Positions 22,495 through 29,367 of a DNA stretch of 37,140 bases are shown one piece after another (the stretch's first letter is position 1; each line of letters begins with the position of its first letter). The stretch covers positions 796,990-834,129 of the forward strand of contig NZ_LOJP01000001.1 of the NCBI RefSeq assembly GCF_001553785.1, in the 5' to 3' direction. Position numbers and translations under genes: made by a program. The notes under the pieces are model-generated. The model was not told the DNA's origin. It saw only the letters and a program-made list of their open reading frames with translations, and did no database searches. The stretch comes from Actinoplanes sp. TFC3 (GTDB lineage Bacteria > Actinomycetota > Actinomycetes > Mycobacteriales > Micromonosporaceae).

Positions 22495-22507
22495 TCAATC
22501 AGCTACC

Positions 22508-22535
22508 GGCCGGTGGTACCGGGGTACCACCGGCC
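22508..22535. terminator. Hairpin between the small membrane gene and the ABC operon
   Basis: Arms ggccggtggtacc (22508-22520) and ggtaccaccggcc (22523-22535) form a perfect 13-bp stem with a 2-nt spacer. It follows the minus-strand gene 22586-22786 by 50 nt and precedes the ABC operon promoter, so it most likely terminates the former. No T-run. Confidence 0.75.
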
Positions 22536-22585
22536 TCCGTATCCGGAGAACATGCCGAGCAGGCCCTGAGGGGCGAGGTGAGAGA

Positions 22586-22786
22586 TCAGCGGAAGCTGAA
22601 CCGGCTGCGCTTCTTCTTCCGGCCGAACTGGCCTTGCAGCACGTCGGCACCGCGGCGCAGAGCCTGCGAGCCCTTGTTGGGGCCGCGCTTGGCCTCCACC
22701 ACGTCGCCCAGCTTACGGGCGCCGGCGGCGGCCAGTGGGACGGCGACAGCCATCAGGACCCAGCGTCGAATCAGTGCGAAGAACAT
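22586..22786 (-). CDS. Small basic membrane protein
   Basis: A 66-aa protein: one N-terminal membrane helix (FFALIRRWVLMAVAVPLAAA) followed by a strongly basic cytoplasmic tail (KLGDVVEAKRGPNKGSQALR, GRKKKRSRFSFR). No domain recognised. The tail could contact nucleic acid or acidic lipids; that is inference. Its only ribosome-binding-like sequence, aggcg (22798-22794), lies within the long hairpin 22791-22833, so translation may depend on opening of that structure or on the upstream transcript. Downstream of the large repeat protein on the same strand. Confidence 0.75.
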   Translation of the reverse strand: MFFALIRRWVLMAVAVPLAAAGARKLGDVVEAKRGPNKGSQALRRGADVLQGQFGRKKKRSRFSFR

Positions 22787-22790
22787 GACT

Positions 22791-22833
22791 GAACGCCTAC
22801 CCGTTTCCCGGCTGGGGAAACGAGCAGGCGTTC
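22791..22833. terminator. Long two-part hairpin after the repeat-protein gene
   Basis: Outer arms gaacgcct (22791-22798) and aggcgttc (22826-22833) and inner arms cgtttccc (22802-22809) and gggaaacg (22815-22822) form a 43-nt stem-loop with a small internal loop. It lies 17 nt after the stop of the minus-strand repeat protein, where a terminator is expected. It also covers the ribosome binding region of the next small gene. Confidence 0.8.
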
Positions 22834-22849
22834 AGCGGTTGGGTGTAAC

Positions 22850-25800
22850 TCAGTACTTGCGGTCGAGCACGAAGGCCCAGTAGATCAACGTGGCGGCCTG
22901 CGTGTTGGTGAGCGCGGGCTTCTTGCCGATCGACTGCAGCAGCACCCCGGCGATGTAGACCAGGAACTGCTTCCTGGTGACCGCGGTGTCGAGGGATTTG
23001 AGGGTCGCGGCCGACGCGGTGGGCAGGTACTGGTGGGTCAGGGCGATCAGCCAGGCCAGCGAGGGCTCGACCGTGTAGGTGATGCTTACCGGCGCGGCCT
23101 TGTTGCCGGCGTTGTCCACGGCACCGGCGCAGAGCACGGTGTGCACGCCCTTGTCGTCGGTGGTGTGGGTCATGACGGCCTGGGTGGCGAGGCCGGAACC
23201 GTCCTCGACGGTGCGGCAGGACACCGCGGGAGCAGCCTCGGCGCCGTAGACGGTGCCCTTGGCGGCGCCCAGGACGGTGATCACCGGGGCGGTCTTGTCC
23301 ACGTTCACGCCGAGCGTCTTGGTGGTGCTGTTGCCCGCCTTGTCGGTGGCCGTGCCGGAGACGCTGAGCTGCGTGCCCTCACCGGTGACGGTGACGTCGG
23401 CCGGGCAGGTGGCCACCGAGGAGCCGGTGTCGGTGCAGCTGAACTGGACGGTGGGAGCCGCCGAGTACCAGCCGGCCGCGTTCTTCTCGCCGATGACCTT
23501 GGCGGTGACCTCGGGACCGACCAGGTCGACGTTGACGGTGACGCCGGCGCTGGCCGTGTTGCCGGCCTTGTCGGTGGCGGTGCCGGTGACACGCTGGCCG
23601 GCGCCGTCGGTGCTGACCGTGACGTCGGCCGGGCACCCGGCCAGGCCGGAGCCCTCATCGGTGCAGGTGAAGTGCACGGTCGGAGCGGTCTTGAACCAGC
23701 CGTCGGCGTTAGCGTCGCCGACGATCGTGGCGGTGATCGCCGGGGCGGCCTGGTCGAGGCTGACGGTAGCCGAGGTGGTGGCGGTGTTGCCCGCGTTGTC
23801 GACGACCGTGCCCAGGAGCAGCGTGCCGGCGCCGTCGGTGGTGGCGGGCAGGTCGGCCGGGCAGCTCGCCACGCCGGAGACGCTGTCCGAGCACTCGAAG
23901 TGGACGGTCGGCGCGCTCTTGTACCAGCCCGCGGTGTTGGCGTCACCGAGCACGGTGGCGGTGATGACCGGAGCGCTCTGGTCGACGTTGACGGTCAGCC
24001 GGGCGGTGGCGGTGTTGCCCGCCTTGTCCGTGGCGCTGCCGATCACGGCCTGCGCCGCGCCGTCCGTGGTGACCACGGTGTCCTCTGGGCAGGAGGCGAT
24101 GCCGGAGCCCTGGTCGGTGCAGGTGAAGTGGATGGTCGGGGCGGTCTTGAACCAGGCCGCCTCGTTGGCGGTGCCGATGACGCTGGCGGTGATGACCGGC
24201 GCGGTCTGGTCGAGGTTGAAGGTCACCGTGGCGGTGGCGGTGTTGCCGGCCACGTCGGTGGCGGTGCCGGCGATCTTCTGACCGGCGTTGTCGCCGTTGA
24301 GGACCTGGTCGGCGGGGCAGGTGGCGATGCCGGAGCCCGCGTCGGTGCAGGTGAAGTGCACGGTCGGGGCGTCCTTGTACCAGCCGGCGCCGTTCGGCTC
24401 GCCGAGCACGGTGGCCTTGATGACCGGGGCGATCTGGTCGAGGTTGATCAGCACGGTGGCGGTGGCCGTGTTGCCGGCCTTGTCCGTGGCCGTACCCGTG
24501 ATCTTCTGGTTGATGCTGTCCACCCGGATCGGCGAGTCGGCCGGGCAGATGGCCAGGGCCAGGTTGTCGGTGCAGGTGTAGCGGATCGTGGGCGCCGAGG
24601 TGTACCAGCCGGCCTCGTTCTTGGTGCCGATCACCGTGGCGGTGATGACCGGGGCGCTCTGGTCCACGCTCAGCGTCAGCGTCGTGGTGGTGGTGTTGCC
24701 GGCGGCGTCAACTGCGGTGCCGGAGAAGCGCTGGCTCAGCCCGTCGGTGGCAGCGGTGATGTCGGCCGGGCACTTCGCCACCGGGCCGCTGTCATCGGAG
24801 CAGGTGAAGTGGATGGTCACCGGGGTGGCGAAGTAGCCGTTCTTCGGGGTGGCCGACAGCGTGGTGGTGATGGCCGGCGGCGTACGGTCCGAGCCCGTGG
24901 CCACCGTGGTGCTCGTGGTGGTCTGCGTCGGATCCGGCGCGGCGGCACCATCGGCGGGCGTGCTCGGCGCGGGGTCCGGGGCCGGCGTCGTGGTGGTGTC
25001 CGGACCGGTCCACACCGGTACGGAACCGGTGGCCGCCCCGCTGCCGCCGTTGTCGTTGTACGCCTTGACCTCGATCATCCAAGCCTTGGCGGTGTCGAGC
25101 TTGAGGGTGCCCGAGGTGGCCGACGCGCTGACCTTCACGGTGCCGGTCATCTTCGACTCGCCATAGGCGATCTGGAAGTACGTGGGGGCGGGCCCGCTGG
25201 TGGCCGCCTTCCAGACCACCTCGACGGTGCCGGGGCTGTCGGCGCGGCGCTGCACGATCAGGTCGGTCGGGTTGGCCGGGCGGAACGGCTGGAACGTCGA
25301 GGTGGCGGTCAGGCAGGAACCGAAGTCGTTGATCGCGGTGACCGAGAGGTTGTAGCTCTTGGCGCCGTCGACCCCGGGGTAGCGGAACGTCAGGTCGGCG
25401 TCGGTCTTGTCGAGCAGCACGACCTTGTCGGCGGCGCGGGTCAGCACGACGTGGTAGCCGGTCACCGGGGTGTAGCCGGGCGAGGCCGGGGTCTTCCAGC
25501 TCGCGGTGAGCGTGTTGCCGTCGTCCTCACGGCCGGTCACCATGCCCGAGACGTAACCCGGGCCCAGCGACTTCAGCGACGACCAGGTCGTGAACGCCGA
25601 GGTGCCCGCGGCGTCGGCCGAGCCGATCCGGATCTTGTACGCCGCACAGTTGTCCGGCGCCGCGATCTGGTACGACAGCTGGGTGGCCGGGACGTTCACC
25701 ACGGTCTCCACGTCACCGGACATGAAGTCCACGACGTAGTGATCGGCATCCGCGACGGCCTTCCAGGTCACGTTGATCTTGTGCAGGTCATCGGTTCCCC

Positions 25801-25924
25801 GCAGAGCGTTCCAGCTCTTGGGGGCCGCAGGTGCCGCAAGTGCCGCCATGGGCGTGCCGGCGGCGGTTGCCGCCAGGCCCACCAGGCCGGCGCTCACCAA
25901 GGTGAGCAGTCGTCTCACGTCCAT
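22850..25924 (-). CDS. Large secreted protein: FN3 domains plus Ig-like cysteine-pair repeats
   Basis: The 1,024-aa product has a signal peptide (RRLLTLVSAGLVGLAATAAG, cleaved near ALA). About residues 30-310 hold three fibronectin-III-like domains (INVTWKAVADADHYVVDFMS, NTLTASWKTPASPGYTPVTG, VEVVWKAATSGPAPTYFQIA). A Thr/Pro/Asp-rich linker follows (TTTTPAPDPAPSTPADGA). Then come seven Ig-like repeats of about 75 residues, each with pattern W(Y/F)-x-APT-(I/V)-x-(F/Y)-x-C-T/S-D ... CPAD ... GTATDKAGNTATA, and an eighth, divergent one. Two Cys per repeat predict one disulfide each. The C-terminal 70 residues (LIALTHQYLPTASAATLKSL) are helical and unlike the rest. Probable adhesin or surface-binding protein; ligand unknown. 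ATG 25924 has gacgagg upstream. It lies 61 bp after the second kinase gene, possibly in one operon. Confidence 0.9.
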   Translation of the reverse strand: MDVRRLLTLVSAGLVGLAATAAGTPMAALAAPAAPKSWNALRGTDDLHKINVTWKAVADADHYVVDFMSGDVETVVNVPATQLSYQIAAPDNCAAYKIRIGSADAAGTSAFTTWSSLKSLGPGYVSGMVTGREDDGNTLTASWKTPASPGYTPVTGYHVVLTRAADKVVLLDKTDADLTFRYPGVDGAKSYNLSVTAINDFGSCLTATSTFQPFRPANPTDLIVQRRADSPGTVEVVWKAATSGPAPTYFQIAYGESKMTGTVKVSASATSGTLKLDTAKAWMIEVKAYNDNGGSGAATGSVPVWTGPDTTTTPAPDPAPSTPADGAAAPDPTQTTTSTTVATGSDRTPPAITTTLSATPKNGYFATPVTIHFTCSDDSGPVAKCPADITAATDGLSQRFSGTAVDAAGNTTTTTLTLSVDQSAPVITATVIGTKNEAGWYTSAPTIRYTCTDNLALAICPADSPIRVDSINQKITGTATDKAGNTATATVLINLDQIAPVIKATVLGEPNGAGWYKDAPTVHFTCTDAGSGIATCPADQVLNGDNAGQKIAGTATDVAGNTATATVTFNLDQTAPVITASVIGTANEAAWFKTAPTIHFTCTDQGSGIASCPEDTVVTTDGAAQAVIGSATDKAGNTATARLTVNVDQSAPVITATVLGDANTAGWYKSAPTVHFECSDSVSGVASCPADLPATTDGAGTLLLGTVVDNAGNTATTSATVSLDQAAPAITATIVGDANADGWFKTAPTVHFTCTDEGSGLAGCPADVTVSTDGAGQRVTGTATDKAGNTASAGVTVNVDLVGPEVTAKVIGEKNAAGWYSAAPTVQFSCTDTGSSVATCPADVTVTGEGTQLSVSGTATDKAGNSTTKTLGVNVDKTAPVITVLGAAKGTVYGAEAAPAVSCRTVEDGSGLATQAVMTHTTDDKGVHTVLCAGAVDNAGNKAAPVSITYTVEPSLAWLIALTHQYLPTASAATLKSLDTAVTRKQFLVYIAGVLLQSIGKKPALTNTQAATLIYWAFVLDRKY
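23295..24895 (-). repeat. Seven tandem 225-bp coding repeats
   Basis: Seven repeats of about 75 codons encode the Ig-like modules of the large secreted protein. The most conserved blocks encode GTATDKAGNTATA and CPAD. DNA identity between neighbours appears moderate rather than perfect, so the array seems old, but unequal crossing-over could still vary the repeat number. Confidence 0.85.
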
Positions 25925-25985
25925 GTGGCCTCGTCTCGGTTGTATCGGTCGCAGGTGCAGATCGGCGGGCAACCTCAAGCCGATC

Positions 25986-26798
25986 TCAAGGGAGGATGTG
26001 GAGCAGGTCTGCTTCGAAGGACGGCACCGCCGCCGGGAGCGCGAACTGGATCCGCGCGCCGTCCCGGAACGCCGGATCAGCGGTGATGGTGCCGCCGAGG
26101 CGTTCCACGATCCGGCGGCAGATCGTCAGGCCAAGACCGGTTCCCGGGTACGCATCCGGGTGCGCCCGGTGCAACTCATCGAAGATCTTGTCGTGCTGGC
26201 CCTGGGGGATACCGACCCCGTGATCGGTGACCTCGACGCTGACAAAGCCGTCCGCGGTGACCTGGCCGGACACGTGCACCCGCGCTGCTTCGCCGGGCCG
26301 CACGTACTTGATCGCGTTACCGATCAGGTTCTCCATCAGCCGGCGCAGCATCGCGTGGTCCCCGCGCACCGGGGGCAGCACGTCGTAGGTGATCTGCGGC
26401 GCGGGCCGCGGCTCGGCCCCGGGGCGGGGGAGCTCGATGGCCCGGTCGGCCACCACGTCGTGCACCAGCGCGGTCAGGTCGATCGCGGTCAGGTGCAGCG
26501 GCGCCCCCCGGACCGTTGAATAGGCCAGCACGTCGTCGATCAGCCGGCGCATCCGGTCGGCGCCGCGGTTGATCTCGGCTACGAAGTCGTCGTAGTCCGG
26601 CGGCCGCGGGTAGCCCACGTCGAGGTGGGTGAGCAACTGCGCGTAGCCGAGGATGCCGGCCAGCGGCGCCTTGAGGTCGTGGCTGATCTCGCGGGAGAAC
26701 GCCTCCAGGTCGCGCACGCAACGGTTCAGATCCTGGACCTGACGTTCGAGCTCGGCGTTGCGCTGCACGAGGGCGTGAACATCATCGTTGTGCGGCAC
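25986..26798 (-). CDS. Histidine kinase (HisKA/HATPase), soluble
   Basis: A 270-aa protein without membrane segments. An N-terminal coiled coil (VQRNAELERQVQDLNRCVRD) leads directly to HisKA, with His40 in FSREISHDLKAPLAGILGYA. The ATPase domain has the N box LMENLIGNAIKYV, G1 DHGVGIPQGQ, and G2 GTGLGLTICRRIVERLGG. It resembles the C-terminal half of phytochrome- or PAS-type kinases, without its own sensor. The start ATG 26798 overlaps the upstream hybrid kinase by 17 bp, so the two are co-translated; this protein probably receives its signal from, or shares a phosphorelay with, that kinase. No separate response regulator is adjacent. Confidence 0.93.
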   Translation of the reverse strand: MPHNDDVHALVQRNAELERQVQDLNRCVRDLEAFSREISHDLKAPLAGILGYAQLLTHLDVGYPRPPDYDDFVAEINRGADRMRRLIDDVLAYSTVRGAPLHLTAIDLTALVHDVVADRAIELPRPGAEPRPAPQITYDVLPPVRGDHAMLRRLMENLIGNAIKYVRPGEAARVHVSGQVTADGFVSVEVTDHGVGIPQGQHDKIFDELHRAHPDAYPGTGLGLTICRRIVERLGGTITADPAFRDGARIQFALPAAVPSFEADLLHILP

Positions 26799-28953
26799 TA
26801 CGGGCTCCTTCCGCGAGGTACTCCGACATCACGCGCATGGTTCCGGCGACCGTGTCTTCCACCGCGGCGACCAGCCCGGCCAGCTCCGGCTCGGTGCTGC
26901 CCGCTGCCGCGCTGCGTTCCAGGTGGGCGCACGCCTCGGCCAGTGGGCCGGCGCCGAGCAGCGCGCTGGAGGACTTGAGGGTGTGTGCGGTGGCCCGCAG
27001 AGCGTCGTGATCGTGGTTGCGCAGGGCGTCGGCCAGCGCCGCCCGTCGCCCGTCGAGCTGCGCCAGGAACGTGCTGACGGTGATCTCCACCAGCGTGCGG
27101 TCCTCAAGCTCGCGTTCCAGCTCGTGCAGCTTGGTGAGATCCACCTGCTCGCGGGCCGGCTTGGACACATAGGGCTCCAGCGCCGCGCGCAGCTCCGGGA
27201 GCGTGATCGGCTTGTTCAGGTGCCCGTTCATGCCGGCGGCCAGGCACCGCTCGCGGTCACCGTGCAGCGCCGTGGCGGTCAAAGCCAGCACGGGCGTCGT
27301 GTTCCCGGCGGCACGGATTTCCCGCGTCGCCGTCAGCCCGTCCTTGCGGGGCATCTGCAAATCCATGAGCACGATGTCGTACGGCAAAGCACCGTCCAGC
27401 ACCGCCTCCACCGCCGCCGCGCCATCGGCCACGGTGTCGCAGTCCACGCCGATCAGCTCGATCATGCGCTTGAACACGGTGCGGTTGACGTCGTTGTCCT
27501 CGGCCAGCAGCACCCGGCCGCCCGCCAGCTTGGGTACGGTCACCGGCGCGCCGCGCACCCCGGTCCGTTCCTGGTTGAGGTTGGCCACCAGGCGCGCGAG
27601 CATCAGCGGCGCGGTGAGCACGCCGGGCTTGCGGACGAGCCCGGTGCGCGGGTCGGTGATGCTGATCATCAGCGTGCGGCCCTCGGGACCGGCTGCTGCG
27701 GCAACGGCTTCGACCCGCTTCACCGCCTCCGGATCGTGCGAGTCGTCGCACCACATCACGGTGTCCACGCCCGGCACCCCGGCGGTGATGTCGGCGAAGC
27801 GCACCGGCACCGGCTCGGCCCCGCCGCTGATCAGCAGCCAGGTCAGGGCCAGCTCGGAGCGAGGTGAGGGCGCGGCCACGGCTACCCGGCGGCGGGCGAG
27901 CGGTGGACGTACCTCATCTTCGCAATGGTCCGTGGCCGGCTCGTAGGGCAGGCGGATCGTGAACTGGGACCCGACGCCGGGCTGGGACTCCACCTCGATG
28001 GTGCCGCCCATGCACTCGACCAGCCGCGCGGCCAGCGCCAGACCCAGACCCGCGCCCTCGTGCCGGCGCGACGCGGTCGAGTCGGCCTGCACGAACGGCG
28101 CGAAGATGCGCCGGCGGTCCGGCTCGTCGATGCCCGGCCCGGTGTCCGAGACGGTGATGACGAAGGTGTTGGTGCTGTCCCGCGCGGCCGTCACGATGAC
28201 CTCGCCGGCCTCGGTGAACTTGACCGCGTTGCCGACCACCCCGGTGAGCACCTGACGCAGCCGGTCGGTGTCGCCGAGCACCACGGCCGGCAGATCCGGG
28301 GCGGGCGCGGCCAGCAACAGGATCCGCTTGCTGCGAGCCTCCTGCTGCAACGGCTCGATGATGCCCTCCAGCACCGCGCGCACCGGCACGGGTTCCCGCT
28401 TGACCTGCAAACTGCCGGTCTCCAGGCGGGCCAGGTCGAGCAGGTCGTCGGTGAGCGATTTGAGCGAGTGCACCGAGCGGTGCACGTTGTCGACGATCTC
28501 GCGCACGTCCTGCTGCAGGTGCTGGGCACGCAGCAGGTCGATGGTCGCCACCACCGTGGTCACCGGCGTGCGGATCTCATGCCCCAGCAGCGCCAGGAAC
28601 TGTGACTTGGCCTCGGCAGCGGCGTCGAGTCCGACAGTGGCCGCCTCCACCGTGACGAGCCGGCGGTGGGCACCGCAGTCGCTTTCCAGGTGGGTGACCC
28701 GGATCGTGCTGCCAGCCCCGGCGTCACACCGGCAGCGCAGCTCGGCCGGCTCGTCCGCGGGGGTCAGCCCGCGAACCGTGGACAGGATGTGCCGATGGGC
28801 CGGGCAGTCACCGTCCCGCTCGGCCAGCACCATGCCCTCGGGGGTGAACAGCGGCCCCCAACGACCGTTGGCGACCAGGACACGGCCGTCCGTGTCCACG
28901 ACCGCCGCCGGGCCTGGGTAGGCCTCGACCAGCGTGCGCGCCGCAAATCCCAT
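26782..28953 (-). CDS. Hybrid sensor kinase: PAS-like, HisKA, HATPase, REC, Hpt
   Basis: A 723-aa cytoplasmic hybrid kinase. Residues 1-105 are a PAS-like input domain with several Cys and His (AAVVDTDGRVLVANGRWGP, DCPAHRHILSTVRG, ELRCRCDAGAG). HisKA has His125 in ALLGHEIRTPV. The HATPase domain has VLTGVVGNAVKFTEAG, VSDTGPGIDEPDRRRIFAPF and GAGLGLALAARLVECMGG. Residues 353-460 look like a degenerate receiver or spacer (RRRVAVAAPSPRSELALTWL). The true receiver (480-590) has Glu485/Asp486, Asp531 in DIVLMDLQMPRKDG, and Lys581 in HLNKPI. The Hpt domain has His657 in ATAHTLKSSSALLG. All parts of an internal phosphorelay are present; the final response regulator is unknown. ATG 28953 has gaaagg 7 nt upstream. 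The Cys and His of the input domain could bind metal or sense redox, a guess. Confidence 0.93.
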   Translation of the reverse strand: MGFAARTLVEAYPGPAAVVDTDGRVLVANGRWGPLFTPEGMVLAERDGDCPAHRHILSTVRGLTPADEPAELRCRCDAGAGSTIRVTHLESDCGAHRRLVTVEAATVGLDAAAEAKSQFLALLGHEIRTPVTTVVATIDLLRAQHLQQDVREIVDNVHRSVHSLKSLTDDLLDLARLETGSLQVKREPVPVRAVLEGIIEPLQQEARSKRILLLAAPAPDLPAVVLGDTDRLRQVLTGVVGNAVKFTEAGEVIVTAARDSTNTFVITVSDTGPGIDEPDRRRIFAPFVQADSTASRRHEGAGLGLALAARLVECMGGTIEVESQPGVGSQFTIRLPYEPATDHCEDEVRPPLARRRVAVAAPSPRSELALTWLLISGGAEPVPVRFADITAGVPGVDTVMWCDDSHDPEAVKRVEAVAAAAGPEGRTLMISITDPRTGLVRKPGVLTAPLMLARLVANLNQERTGVRGAPVTVPKLAGGRVLLAEDNDVNRTVFKRMIELIGVDCDTVADGAAAVEAVLDGALPYDIVLMDLQMPRKDGLTATREIRAAGNTTPVLALTATALHGDRERCLAAGMNGHLNKPITLPELRAALEPYVSKPAREQVDLTKLHELERELEDRTLVEITVSTFLAQLDGRRAALADALRNHDHDALRATAHTLKSSSALLGAGPLAEACAHLERSAAAGSTEPELAGLVAAVEDTVAGTMRVMSEYLAEGARSAAQR

Positions 28954-29091
28954 GCGCCGACCTTTCGGGGGGTGGTGAACCGGCCTCCTTGAGCCTCGGT
29001 GCGCTGGGGGGCTACCGGGTACGCGTTCGGGTGCGAAATGGTTACAGCGGTTGCGGCTCATCAGCGGGCCGGCAATGCCGATGGTGAGAAC

Positions 29092-29367
29092 ATGCGGACC
29101 CGGCATCGTCGAAGCTCCCGGCGCCTGGACCGGCTCTCGGTGCTGGCCGACCGGCTGTGGCGGGTGCCGCTGAGCATCGCGGTGGCTGTCTTCGCCATCT
29201 GCGGGCCGGCGCACGCGCTCGGGCACACCGACTTCGTGTTCTACGCCGTTCTGGTGGGGCTGGTGCTGAGTGCTTTTGCCGTACCGATGGGGCTGCTGGG
29301 GCTAAGGCACAGCCGTGACACTGCCGATGAGAAGGAGTGCCGCGTGCCCTCTCCCGTGCCTCGCTGA
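29092..29367 (+). CDS. Small two-helix membrane protein
   Basis: A 91-aa protein from ATG 29092, with a basic N-terminus (MRTRHRRSSRRLDRLSVLAD) and two membrane helices (LSIAVAVFAICGPAHALG and FVFYAVLVGLVLSAFAVPMG). No family recognised. Its 3' end overlaps the start of the large glycosyltransferase gene by 31 bp, implying translational coupling, so it may help insert or stabilise that membrane enzyme. The gene is divergent from the hybrid kinase with a 138-bp gap. Confidence 0.7.
   Translation: MRTRHRRSSRRLDRLSVLADRLWRVPLSIAVAVFAICGPAHALGHTDFVFYAVLVGLVLSAFAVPMGLLGLRHSRDTADEKECRVPSPVPR

Noticed and set aside
23033..26086. A 1,017-codon open frame on the plus strand
   Set aside because: It is antisense to the secreted repeat protein, consists of Gly/Val/Asp/Arg repeats created by the complementary codons, and has no domain. 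High-GC genes often leave such frames open.
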